Origin: DATARH01 sp036489765
GTDB lineage: Bacteria; Pseudomonadota; Alphaproteobacteria; ATCC43930; CGMCC-115725
Assembly (NCBI GenBank): GCA_036489765.1
Contig: DASXFE010000072.1
Coordinates: 1 to 64,000, forward strand
Direction: 5' to 3'
DNA length: 64,000 nucleotides
Position numbers and translations under genes: made by a program. The notes beneath the pieces were generated by a model. The model was not told where the DNA came from. It saw nothing but the letters and a program-made list of their open reading frames with translations, and did no database searches. This document shows, in pieces, positions 24,655 to 32,854 of this stretch (position 1 is the stretch's first letter; every line of letters starts with the position of its first letter).

Positions 24655-25764
24655 ATGCAAACCCGCGCCGCCATTGCCCGAGAGGCCGGAAAGCCGTTGA
24701 CGATCGAGACCGTGAACCTCGACGGCCCGAGGGATGGCGAGGTGCTGGTCGAGGTGAAGGCGACCGGGATCTGCCATACCGACGCCTACACGCTGTCGGG
24801 TGCGGACCCGGAGGGATTGTTTCCGGCGATCCTGGGCCACGAAGGCGCGGGGATCGTGGTCGATGTCGGCAAGGGCGTCACGAGCCTCAAAAAGGGCGAC
24901 CATGTCATCCCGCTCTACACGCCGGAATGCCGGCAATGCGAGAGCTGCCTGTCGGGCAAGACCAACCTCTGCACCGCGATCCGCGCGACTCAGGGCCAAG
25001 GCGTGATGCCGGATGGGTCGAGCCGGTTCTCCGCGGGCGGCGAGAAGATCTTTCACTACATGGGCACGTCGACCTTCTCGAACTTCACGGTCCTGCCCGA
25101 GATCGCGGTCGCGAAAATCCGCGAGGACGCGCCGTTCGACAAGGTCTGCTACATCGGCTGCGGGGTGACGACCGGGGTCGGCGCGGTCATCAACACGGCG
25201 AAGGTCGAAACCGGGGCGAAGGTCGTCGTGTTCGGGCTCGGCGGCATCGGGCTCAATGTCGTGCAGGGCTGCCGGCTCGTCGGGGCCGACATGATCGTCG
25301 GCGTCGACCTCAACCCGCGGCGAAAGGCGCTCGCCGAGAAATTCGGCATGACCCATTTCGTCAACCCGCAGGAAGTCGGGGGCGACCTGGTGCCGTACCT
25401 CGTCGATCTCACCAAGGGCGGCGCCGACTACAGCTTCGAATGCATCGGCAATGTCGCGACGATGCGCCAGGCGCTCGAATGCTGCCATCGCGGCTGGGGG
25501 GTCTCGACGATCATCGGCGTCGCCCCGTCGGGCACCGAAATCTCGACCCGCCCGTTCCAGCTCGTCACCGGCCGCATCTGGAAGGGCACCGCGTTCGGCG
25601 GCGCCAAGGGCCGCCGCGACGTGCCTCGCATCGTCGACTGGTACATGGAGGGGAAGATCAACATCGACGATCTGATCACCCACACGATGCCGCTTGACGA
25701 CATCAACAAGGGCTTCGACCTGATGCACGCCGGCGAGTCGATCCGCAGCGTCGTGATCTATTAG
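24655..25764 (+). CDS. frmA: S-(hydroxymethyl)glutathione dehydrogenase / class III alcohol dehydrogenase
   Basis: The 369-residue protein matches class III zinc alcohol dehydrogenases in length and motifs: catalytic-zinc block TGICHTDAYTLSG (about residue 38), GHEGAGIV (about 60), the structural-zinc cysteine cluster CRQCESCLSGKTNLC (about 91-105), IGCGVTTG (about 167) and the NAD motif GLGGIGL (about 191). It oxidises S-hydroxymethylglutathione to S-formylglutathione in formaldehyde detoxification and may reduce S-nitrosoglutathione. ATG 24655 is preceded by AGGGAG. No formylglutathione hydrolase gene is adjacent. Confidence 0.95.
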   Translation: MQTRAAIAREAGKPLTIETVNLDGPRDGEVLVEVKATGICHTDAYTLSGADPEGLFPAILGHEGAGIVVDVGKGVTSLKKGDHVIPLYTPECRQCESCLSGKTNLCTAIRATQGQGVMPDGSSRFSAGGEKIFHYMGTSTFSNFTVLPEIAVAKIREDAPFDKVCYIGCGVTTGVGAVINTAKVETGAKVVVFGLGGIGLNVVQGCRLVGADMIVGVDLNPRRKALAEKFGMTHFVNPQEVGGDLVPYLVDLTKGGADYSFECIGNVATMRQALECCHRGWGVSTIIGVAPSGTEISTRPFQLVTGRIWKGTAFGGAKGRRDVPRIVDWYMEGKINIDDLITHTMPLDDINKGFDLMHAGESIRSVVIY

Positions 25765-25797
25765 TCTCGCGGTGCGGGCCGGACGCGCGCGATCCAA

Positions 25798-27201
25798 CTA
25801 TTGATGACGCCGCCAGCCCAATAGGGGGATGCGCCCGACGAGGCGCGACCAGAAGCCCGGCCGCTGCTCGGCCTCCGGCGGCTTGACCGTGCTCGGATGC
25901 GGTTGGAAGGCGCGTTCGGGCCAACGGGTGATCGCGTCGAGGAGCGTCGTCGTGCCGACCGCGCCGACCGCCTCACCCCGCCAAGTCACGATGTAGCGCA
26001 GGAATGCCGTCTGCGCCCCGGTCAGGTCGACGAACCGGCCGGCCGCGCGGGCACCGTTGCCATACACCATGCGCGCCGAGAATGCGGTCCCGATATTGAT
26101 CCCGTCGATCGTCATGCGCAGCGTCACCGGGACCAGCGCGCCCTGGTCGAGCCTCTCGGCACCGGCAGCGGCGAACCCGCCGATCGACAGATCGACGAGT
26201 CGGCACAGCTTGCCGGCGATCTCAAGCTCGGCGGTCAGCCTGACGCGGCGATAAAGCCGGCGGTTTTGCGCCAGCGGCCGCGTTTCGGGCACCGCCGCCG
26301 GGCGCAGCGTCCGCACGACGCTGGTCGCGGCCGGTGCCAGGACCGGGCGCTCGCGCGCGGGCGCCCGTATCACCGGCGAGGGTGTGGGCAATTCGACCGG
26401 CGCGGGAGCCGGCTGAGCCGTCGCCGTCGCCGCCGCCGCGGCACGCGGGCGGGCGGCCTTCGCCGGCGTGTCGGTAGGCGTCCCGGCCGAAGCGCGTTTC
26501 GGCGGCCGCGGCGGGGCGATCCGGCGCTGCGGACGATCCGCCCGCGGCCGGGTCCGACGAACCACGGCACGCGGTACCGGTACCGGCTGTGACGCCGCCG
26601 GCGGCATGACCGGCTCTACCATGCTGGGCGCCAGCTCGGGCTCGACCATGGCGGGTTCCGGCTCCACCACGGCGGGCACCGCCTCCAACCGCTCCAGTTC
26701 GACACGCGCCGCAGCCGCCTGCTCCGCCGTAGCGTCCAGCACGGACAGGTCGACGACCACCGGTGCGACCGCCTCCGGCGCCTCGGCGACGATTGCCGCG
26801 ATCTCGCTCATGATCCGCGCCGCCGGATTGGGTGCCGGCCCGGGCTTGGCCGCGGCGATCGGCTCGACCAGCGGCGGCACCTCGAAGACCTCGCTCGCGG
26901 CGGCCTCGGGCACCGGTTCGGGTTTTGGCGGGGGCGGAGGCGCCGGCCGAGGCGGTGCGACGGTCCCCGCGGCGAGCGGGGATTGCGGGATGACCACCCG
27001 CAACACGGGCGCGGTCAGCCAGCGCGGCACCGGTGGCACGGCAGACGCAGGCGTTGGCAGCGGTTTGGGCGCAACCGGTGCGGCGGTCCCGTTGCGGGGC
27101 GGCGGCGGGGCGGCAACGAGCCGTCGCAAGACCGCGTTAAGCGCCGCCTGACGCGCAGCTTGCGGGGTTTCGGGCGTGGCGGCCGTCTGGTTCGAGATCA
27201 C
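25798..27201 (-). CDS. PilZ domain protein with a long Pro/Ala-rich N-terminal region
   Basis: The C-terminal third has a PilZ domain: NRRLYRRVRLTAEL carries the R-x-x-x-R of c-di-GMP binding and CRLVDLSIGGFAA the D-x-S-x-x-G motif. The first 300 residues are low complexity, rich in Pro, Ala, Val and Arg, like a flexible linker or wall-spanning tether, without a clear membrane helix. I chose GTG 27201 because GGAG lies 5 bases upstream; the frame is open to 27315. It probably binds c-di-GMP and influences motility or envelope functions. The gene is divergent from glpK. Confidence 0.75.
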   Translation of the reverse strand: MISNQTAATPETPQAARQAALNAVLRRLVAAPPPPRNGTAAPVAPKPLPTPASAVPPVPRWLTAPVLRVVIPQSPLAAGTVAPPRPAPPPPPKPEPVPEAAASEVFEVPPLVEPIAAAKPGPAPNPAARIMSEIAAIVAEAPEAVAPVVVDLSVLDATAEQAAAARVELERLEAVPAVVEPEPAMVEPELAPSMVEPVMPPAASQPVPVPRAVVRRTRPRADRPQRRIAPPRPPKRASAGTPTDTPAKAARPRAAAAATATAQPAPAPVELPTPSPVIRAPARERPVLAPAATSVVRTLRPAAVPETRPLAQNRRLYRRVRLTAELEIAGKLCRLVDLSIGGFAAAGAERLDQGALVPVTLRMTIDGINIGTAFSARMVYGNGARAAGRFVDLTGAQTAFLRYIVTWRGEAVGAVGTTTLLDAITRWPERAFQPHPSTVKPPEAEQRPGFWSRLVGRIPLLGWRRHQ

Positions 27202-27335
27202 GAAAGCTCCGCGCTGGGGGCGACGCGCGGCCGGCATCATAGCGGATCGCATCCGGCTTGCCAGAAGCGAATCCCCCGGTCGCGCCCGATCTGTGGCAAT
27301 AAGGAAGAAAGGCACCGCGATACCCGGGCGAGGCG

Positions 27336-28826
27336 ATGACGGTTCCCGACACTGTGCTGGCGATCGACCAGGGAACGACCAGCACTCGCGCGATCCTGTT
27401 CGACGCTGGAGGCGCCATCCGGCACATCGCGCAGCGCGAGCTGCGCCAGATCTATCCGCGCCCCGGCTGGGTCGAGCACGACCCGGAGGAGATCTGGCAG
27501 GCGGTCGTCGCGACGTGCCGCGAGGCGGTCGCCGCCGCGCCCGGCCCCGTCGCCGCGATCGGCATCACCAACCAGCGCGAGACAACCCTGCTGTGGGACC
27601 GCCGGACCGGCCGGCCGGTCCACAACGCTATCGTCTGGCAAGACCGCCGCACCGCCGAGATCTGCCGGCGCTGGCGCGCCGACGGGCTTGGCGACCCGGT
27701 CGCGGCACGCACCGGCCTGGTCATCGACCCGTATTTCTCGGCCTCGAAGATCCGCTGGCTGCTCGACAATCTCGAGGGGCTGCCGGCCCGGGCCGCGGCG
27801 GGCGAGATCGCCTTCGGCACGATCGATTCGTTCCTTCTATGGCGGCTATCGGGCGGAAAAGTCCACGCGACCGACGCGACCAACGCGTCGCGGACGATGC
27901 TGTACGACCTCAACCGCCTCGATTGGGACGATGACCTGCTCACCCGTTTCGGCATCCCGCGCGCGATCCTGCCCGAGGTGCGCGACACCGGCGCCGACTT
28001 CGGCACGCCGGCGGCGGACCTGTTGGGTCAGGCCATTCCGATTGCCGGCATCGCCGGCGACCAGCAGGCGGCGCTGATCGGGCAGGGTTGCTTTCGCCCC
28101 GGAATGGCCAAATCGACCTATGGCACCGGTGCCTTTGCCCTCGTCCATATCGGGGCGAGGCCGGCGCGGTCGACGCACCGGCTGCTGACCACCATCGCCT
28201 ATCGCCTCGGCGGCGAGACCGCCTATGCGCTCGAGGGCGCGATCTTCATCGCCGGCGCCGCGGTACAATGGCTGCGCGACCGGCTCGGCGCGGTCGGGGC
28301 CGCTGCCGAGACCGATGCGCTCGCCGCGACCGCCGACCCGGCGCAGCGGGTCTATCTGGTTCCGGCCTTTGCCGGGCTCGGCGCCCCCTATTGGGAGCCG
28401 GACGCGCGCGGCGCCCTCTTCGGCCTCACCGCCGAATGCGGGCGCGCCGAGATCGCCCGCGCCGTCCTCGAAGCCGCCGGCCACCAGACCGCCGACCTCG
28501 TCGCCGCGATGCAGGCCGACGGCGCCCCGACGATCGCGACGCTGAGGGTCGACGGCGGTATGGCCGCGAGCGAGATCGCGATGCAGTTCCTCGCCGATAT
28601 CGTCCCGGTCCCCGTCGAGCGCCCGCCCTCGGTCGAGACGACGGCGTGGGGCGCGGCCTATGTCGCCGGGTTCATGCGCGGCGTCTGCCCGCCCCCCGCC
28701 GAGATGATGGCGACCTGGCGCACCCAGCGCCGCTTTACCCCGGCGATGCCGGCGGATGAGCGCGAGGGCCGCCGTGCCGGCTGGAAACGCGCCGTCGCCG
28801 GCGTGCTCGCGGCCGCCGGCCGATGA
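27336..28826 (+). CDS. glpK: Glycerol kinase
   Basis: The 496-residue protein has the FGGY kinase pattern. The N-terminus LAIDQGTTSTRAILFD is the phosphate-binding loop, ITNQRETTLLWDR (about residue 72) is the glycerol kinase block, and GIAGDQQAALIGQGCF (about 230) with KSTYGTGAF is the family signature. It phosphorylates glycerol to sn-glycerol 3-phosphate with ATP in the cytoplasm. No glpF or glpD gene is adjacent. Its stop overlaps the start of the cupin gene by 4 bases. Confidence 0.95.
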   Translation: MTVPDTVLAIDQGTTSTRAILFDAGGAIRHIAQRELRQIYPRPGWVEHDPEEIWQAVVATCREAVAAAPGPVAAIGITNQRETTLLWDRRTGRPVHNAIVWQDRRTAEICRRWRADGLGDPVAARTGLVIDPYFSASKIRWLLDNLEGLPARAAAGEIAFGTIDSFLLWRLSGGKVHATDATNASRTMLYDLNRLDWDDDLLTRFGIPRAILPEVRDTGADFGTPAADLLGQAIPIAGIAGDQQAALIGQGCFRPGMAKSTYGTGAFALVHIGARPARSTHRLLTTIAYRLGGETAYALEGAIFIAGAAVQWLRDRLGAVGAAAETDALAATADPAQRVYLVPAFAGLGAPYWEPDARGALFGLTAECGRAEIARAVLEAAGHQTADLVAAMQADGAPTIATLRVDGGMAASEIAMQFLADIVPVPVERPPSVETTAWGAAYVAGFMRGVCPPPAEMMATWRTQRRFTPAMPADEREGRRAGWKRAVAGVLAAAGR

Positions 28827-29176
28827 ACCTCCTCGCCCACCTGCCCGCCGCCCGCGCCCAGGAGATCGCCGAAACCCTCGCGTCGGGCCGAGACATCCGC
28901 ATCGAGCGCATCGTCTCCCACGGCCAGGCCAGCCCCGTCGGGTTCTGGTACGATCAGGACGAGGCCGAGTTCGTCGTGCTCCTCTCCGGCGCCGCCCGCC
29001 TCCGCTTCACCGACGGCGAAATGCGCTCTCTCGAGCCCGGCGACTGGATCGACATCCCCGCCCACCGCCGCCACCGCGTCGACTGGACCGACCCCGAGCA
29101 GCCGACGGTCTGGCTGGCAATATTCTACCAACGAGGTCATTCCGGCCGCGGCGAAACGGAGAGCCGGACCCCATGA
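28823..29176 (+). CDS. Cupin domain protein with a repeat-encoded tail
   Basis: The 117-residue protein starts at an ATG overlapping the glpK stop. The single cupin domain shows the segment EFVVLLSGAARLRFTDGE and the second motif GDWIDIPAHRRHRVDW, with His residues suited to metal binding. After WLAIFY the last 15 residues (QRGHSGRGETESRTP) are encoded by intergenic repeat family D, so the ancestral gene probably ended near 29131. Function is unknown; coupling to glycerol kinase may only reflect cotranscription. Confidence 0.75.
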   Translation: MNLLAHLPAARAQEIAETLASGRDIRIERIVSHGQASPVGFWYDQDEAEFVVLLSGAARLRFTDGEMRSLEPGDWIDIPAHRRHRVDWTDPEQPTVWLAIFYQRGHSGRGETESRTP

Positions 29177-29227
29177 ACACGGACGGCGCCAACCGGGTCC
29201 ACGCCCGTGGCGTGCCCCGGAACGACC
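29135..29227. repeat. Intergenic repeat, family D, copy 2
   Basis: It begins GGTCATTCCGG and ends CCCGGAACGACC. Bases 29164-29186 are identical to 16992-17014. The left part is translated as the C-terminus of the cupin gene. Confidence 0.7.
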
Positions 29228-29246
29228 ACTGAAAGGGGAAATCTTC

Positions 29247-30131
29247 GTGCCGAATCAACTCCCCCCTTCCGGCGAGACCTTTCTCGATCACGTCGCACAT
29301 TTTGTGCCGGCGATGGAGCCGGCCGCGGCGGCGCTCGAACGCTGCGGGTTCCGCCTCACGCCGTTCACCGTGCAGACGAACCGCGAGGGCGGCGCGACGG
29401 TCGCCTCGGGCACCGGCAATCGCTGCGCGATGCTGCGGAACGGCTATGTCGAATTGCTCGTCGCGACCAGCTACAGCCCGTTGTCGCGGCAGCTCAACGA
29501 GCGGATCGCCGACCATGTCGGGCTGCACCTCGCCGCATTCGGCACGGCCGACGCCGCGGCCGAGCATACGCGCCTGGCAGCCGCGGGGTTTGAAACCCTG
29601 CCGCTCGTCGACATGCGCCGCCCGGTGACGCTCGACGGCGCTATCGACGACGCCCGCTTTACGATCGCCCGCATCGCGCACGGCTCGATGCCGGAAGGCC
29701 GCGCCCAGTTCCTCACCCACCACACCGAGCACCTCGTCTGGCGCCCCGATTATCTCGACCATCCGAACGGCGCCGGCGCGCTCGACGCGCTGTGGCTTGC
29801 CGCCGAAGACCCGGCTGAACCGGCCGCACGGTTCGCCCGCTTCACCGGAAGAGCGGCTCGGCAAGACGGGGCGCTGACCGTCGTCGCGCTCGACCGGGGC
29901 CGGATCAACATCGCGACGCCGGACGACCTGGGGCGATTGGGGATCGCACCGGCAGGGAGATTGCCGGGCTTCGTGGCGACGACGATTGCGGTCGAAAGCC
30001 TTGGCCGCCTGCGCACCGCGCTCGACGGCGGCGAGGTGCCTCACCGCACCGTGACGCTCAACGGCGAACAGGCCGTCGCCGTGACGCTCCCCGCCTCGGT
30101 CGGCGACACGATAATCTTCCGCGAGGCCTGA
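29247..30131 (+). CDS. Glyoxalase-like (VOC superfamily) domain protein
   Basis: The 294-residue protein starts at GTG 29247. The N-terminal block LDHVAHFVPAMEPAAAALERCGF and GTGNRCAMLRNGYVELL are typical of the Glyoxalase_3-like group, followed by THHTEHLVWRPDYLDHPNGA and a second half with DLGRLGIAP. His residues in LDHVAHF and EHLVW with a Glu in YVELL could bind a metal. Function unknown. It is convergent with the lytic transglycosylase gene with 1 base between the stops. Confidence 0.75.
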   Translation: MPNQLPPSGETFLDHVAHFVPAMEPAAAALERCGFRLTPFTVQTNREGGATVASGTGNRCAMLRNGYVELLVATSYSPLSRQLNERIADHVGLHLAAFGTADAAAEHTRLAAAGFETLPLVDMRRPVTLDGAIDDARFTIARIAHGSMPEGRAQFLTHHTEHLVWRPDYLDHPNGAGALDALWLAAEDPAEPAARFARFTGRAARQDGALTVVALDRGRINIATPDDLGRLGIAPAGRLPGFVATTIAVESLGRLRTALDGGEVPHRTVTLNGEQAVAVTLPASVGDTIIFREA

Positions 30132-30132
30132 C

Positions 30133-30927
30133 CTACAGCCGGACCTTCCCGATGACCGCGTCGCGCAGGACCATTTCGATGTACCGCGCGGTTTCGAACG
30201 GCAGCCTGTTTTCGGGGCGGCCGGCGGCGATCCAGGCGTCGGTGTTGCCGGGGCCCCAGTTGTAGCCCGCGAGCGCGTCGGGCCAGTTGCCGTAGCGCTC
30301 ATACATGCGGGCGAGGAAGGCCTTTCCGAGATGGCGGTTGGCCCGCAGGTCGAAGCGGTCGCCGCCGCCGACATCGAGGGCCGCGGAGGCGCTGATCTGC
30401 ATCGGCCCCTGCGGCCCGTCGAGCCCGGGCCGCCACATGGCCAGATTGGTGCCGTGCCCGCTCTCGACTCCCTCGACCGCAAACGCGACGCGGTCGAGTT
30501 CGCCCCCGGAGGCCGGCGCGAAAAGGCCGAGACTGGGGCCGAGGTTCGCCGTCGCCCGCCCGCGGATGCCCTCGCCCCGGATGATCGTCACCGGCGCGAG
30601 ATCGGGGTTGGTAAAGGTGACGGTTTCGACCCGCCTGTCCGTCTTCGCAAAGGCCGCAACCGGCGCCATCGGCGCCACCGGCTGAGGTGCGGGCGCGGCC
30701 TTGCTCGGTCCGCGGATCACCGTGACGGAGCGGCCGGTACCGTCGCCGAACGTGACGGTCTCGCTCGTCGCCGTCGAAACGGTCGGAAACGGCAGCGCCT
30801 GGTCGCGCGCCACCGCCGTCGCCGGAGCCAGCGCCAGCCCCGCCGCGAACAGCGGCCAAATACTCTCCGTACGCCGTCGCCTCGTCACCGGCGACACCCC
30901 CCGTTTCAGGCCAGCCCCCGGCCTCAT
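30133..30927 (-). CDS. Lytic transglycosylase-like (SLT domain) exported protein
   Basis: The 264-residue protein has an N-terminal hydrophobic export signal (LFAAGLALAPATAVA, about residues 26-40) after a basic stretch. The C-terminal half is an SLT-like domain: VEGVESGHGTN carries the catalytic Glu, GPQGPMQIS the second motif, and ALAGYNWGPGNTD the third. These enzymes cleave the MurNAc-GlcNAc bond of peptidoglycan with anhydro-ring formation. The middle (residues 50-120) carries two repeats of the type VTFGDGTGRSVTVIRG / VTFTNPDLAPVTIIRG. Start is uncertain by a few codons. Confidence 0.8.
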   Translation of the reverse strand: MRPGAGLKRGVSPVTRRRRTESIWPLFAAGLALAPATAVARDQALPFPTVSTATSETVTFGDGTGRSVTVIRGPSKAAPAPQPVAPMAPVAAFAKTDRRVETVTFTNPDLAPVTIIRGEGIRGRATANLGPSLGLFAPASGGELDRVAFAVEGVESGHGTNLAMWRPGLDGPQGPMQISASAALDVGGGDRFDLRANRHLGKAFLARMYERYGNWPDALAGYNWGPGNTDAWIAAGRPENRLPFETARYIEMVLRDAVIGKVRL

Positions 30928-31080
30928 CTCTTGAATCGCGCGGTGGTTTCATTGTCAATGATTTTCCGCCGTCGAGGCCGACTATGATTCTTTTATTTCC
31001 GCACCCTCTCGGCCGGTCTCGAATCTTTGTGGAGACGCGGATTTATCCGGGGCGGCCTGAAACAGCCTGTGCTGTCTCCA

Positions 31081-31245
31081 ATGACCGCTTTCGCTCCGCA
31101 ACGCGTCTTCCCGCCTCATCACTTCGACATCAGCGCCGATGCGCGCGACCGCTGGATCGCCCGCGACCGCGGCGGGATGTGAGGCGGCACGTTTCGCACT
31201 CGCGCCGACGCCGTTCGCTTCGCGCTGTCCGAGACGGCGGTGATG
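31081..31245 (+). pseudogene. Small ORF interrupted by an in-frame TGA
   Basis: From ATG 31081 the frame reads 33 codons ending RDRWIARDRGGM, then TGA at 31180-31182, then continues GGTFRTRADAVRFALSETAV. The joined text (RWIARDR.. then GG.F.TR.DA.RFAL) resembles a common short alphaproteobacterial protein pattern in which such a Gly-Gly-x-Phe segment follows the Arg-Asp-Arg segment. I infer a single nonsense change in a real gene. I cannot confirm the family. Confidence 0.45.
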
Positions 31246-31392
31246 CCGCCTGCGTCCATACCGGCCGGCGGAGGACGACCGCGACGGCTGTCGGCGGCGG
31301 TCGCTGCGAGCCCCGGCCGGCGGTCGCGCTGCTCTGGCTTTGCCTTTGCCGCGCGAGGGTGCGACGATCGGTCAGGTTTGAGGGAGCTCGCC

Positions 31393-32582
31393 ATGACCCG
31401 ACCGTTCGAGGGCATTCGCATCATCGACATCACCCACGTGCTGGCCGGCCCGTTCGCGGCCTATCAGCTCGCCGTGCTCGGCGCCGACGTGATCAAGGTC
31501 GAGGCGCCGGACGATCCCGACCAGAGCCGCGACAGCGGCACCGACCGCGCCCTCAACCACGCCTATATGGGCACCTCGTTCCTGACCCAGGGCTCGAACA
31601 AGCGCTCGATCACCCTCGACCTGAAGACCGAGGACGGCCGGGAGATCCTGAAAAAGCTCGTCGCGAAATCCGACGTCCTCGTTCAGAATTACCGGCCCGG
31701 CGCGTTCGAAGCGCTGGGGCTCGGTTACGAGGATCTGCTCAAGATCAACCCGCGCCTGATCTACTGCTCGATCTCGGCGTTCGGGCAGGATGGGCCGCGC
31801 GGCGCGTCCAGACCGCCTATGACCACGTGATCCAGGCGACGAGCGGGATCATGGCCGCGACCGGCACCGAGGAGGTCAACCCGATCAAGATCGGCGCGCC
31901 CGCCGTCGATTATGCGACCGGCACGATGGGCGCCTTCGCGCTCTCCGCCGCGCTGTTCCAGCGGGAGCGTACCGGCAAGGGCCAGCACATCGACCTCGCG
32001 ATGATCGGCGTCGCGATGATGATGCAGGCCTCGCTGATGGCCGGCTATTTCCGCAACGGCGTCGAGCCCAAGCCGCACGGCAACAAGCAGCCCTACGCGA
32101 CCAACAGCGCCTATGACGCCAAATCGGGCATGGTGATGATCGGCGCCAGCAACCTGCGTCAACAGGCGCGGTTTTGGCGCGCGGTCGGGCGCGAGGACAT
32201 GATCAAGACCGACAACGAGAGCCGTGTCGAGCACCGCGAAGAAGAAGCCCGCGCGATTGCGGACATCATCAAATCCAAGACCGCCGACGAGTGGGAGGCC
32301 TACTTCCAGTCCCGCCATGTCCCGGCGGCGCGCGTACGTACGATGGCCGAGGCGATCGCCGACCCGCACATCGCCGGGCGGCGCATCTTTCACAAGTTCG
32401 ATTCGGCGCCGGGGATCGACGGACCGTTCGGCGTGCCGCTCGCAGCGTTCAAATTCGCCCATGGCGGGCCGTCGATCGAGGAGCCGCCGCACGCGATGGG
32501 CGCGGACACCGACACCGTTCTCGGCGAACTGGGCTATGACCCGGCCGCGATCGGCCGTCTGCGCGACAAACGGGCGATCTGA
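31393..32582 (+). pseudogene. CaiB/BaiF family III CoA-transferase with a 1-base frameshift
   Basis: ATG 31393 (behind AGGGAG) opens a typical family III N-terminus: GIRIIDITHVLAGPFAAYQLAVLGADVIKVE, then SNKRSITLDLKTEDG and LIYCSISAFGQDGPRGA. At 31801-31807 the frame runs into a stop at 31830, while the homologous continuation AYDHVIQATSGIMAATG is in the frame one base back and runs to 32582. It includes APAVDYATG with the catalytic Asp. One base missing after GGCGC restores a protein of about 396 residues. Either a recent pseudogene or a sequencing error in a GC run. Confidence 0.85.
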
Positions 32583-32727
32583 GACGATGCCGTTCAGCCT
32601 TCGCGCGAAAGTGCGCAAGTCGCGTAGAAAATCGTGGACAGCACCGCCGCGTCAGTAAAGATTCGGGCGTCTTCCGGGGGGCGTCCGCACGTTAATCTGC
32701 GTTAGATTGAGCCACGGAGGGGGGACC

Positions 32728-32832
32728 GTGTCCCAAGCGCTAACCGCAGCCAGGATGGCCGATGCCGCCGGATCGCCCGCCTTCTTGGTGCGGGCACGAT
32801 TTCGAAGTGGGCGCATAAAACTTGGGCAATAG
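32728..32832 (+). CDS. 34-codon ORF with a strong ribosome binding site, before the dioxygenase/KpsS cassette
   Basis: GTG 32728 lies behind GGAGGGGGGACC, one of the strongest ribosome sites in the window. The peptide is basic and starts SQALTAARMADAAGSP, ending SGRIKLGQ. Its stop is 22 bases before the TTG start of the first dioxygenase gene. It may be a leader peptide, a decayed gene start, or a real small protein; there is no homology evidence. Confidence 0.3.
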   Translation: MSQALTAARMADAAGSPAFLVRARFRSGRIKLGQ

Positions 32833-32854
32833 CGTCGTGGTTGGGGGAGCCGGA

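Noticed and set aside
23445..25697. 750-codon plus-strand frame
   Set aside because: It spans the antisense of the M81 gene, the antitoxin and an out-of-frame read of frmA; a chance open frame.
31180..31182. TGA read as selenocysteine in the small ORF
   Set aside because: The residue position is not a redox Cys in the motif as I recall it, and no SECIS-like hairpin is evident.
30984..31392. N-terminal extension of the CoA-transferase frame
   Set aside because: Arg-rich text in the frame of the second half only; the family start lies at 31393 in the other frame with AGGGAG before it.
31801..31807. Programmed -1 frameshifting in the CoA-transferase gene
   Set aside because: There is no slippery heptamer (X XXY YYZ) or obvious downstream pseudoknot, and the family is not known to use recoding; mutation or sequence error is simpler.
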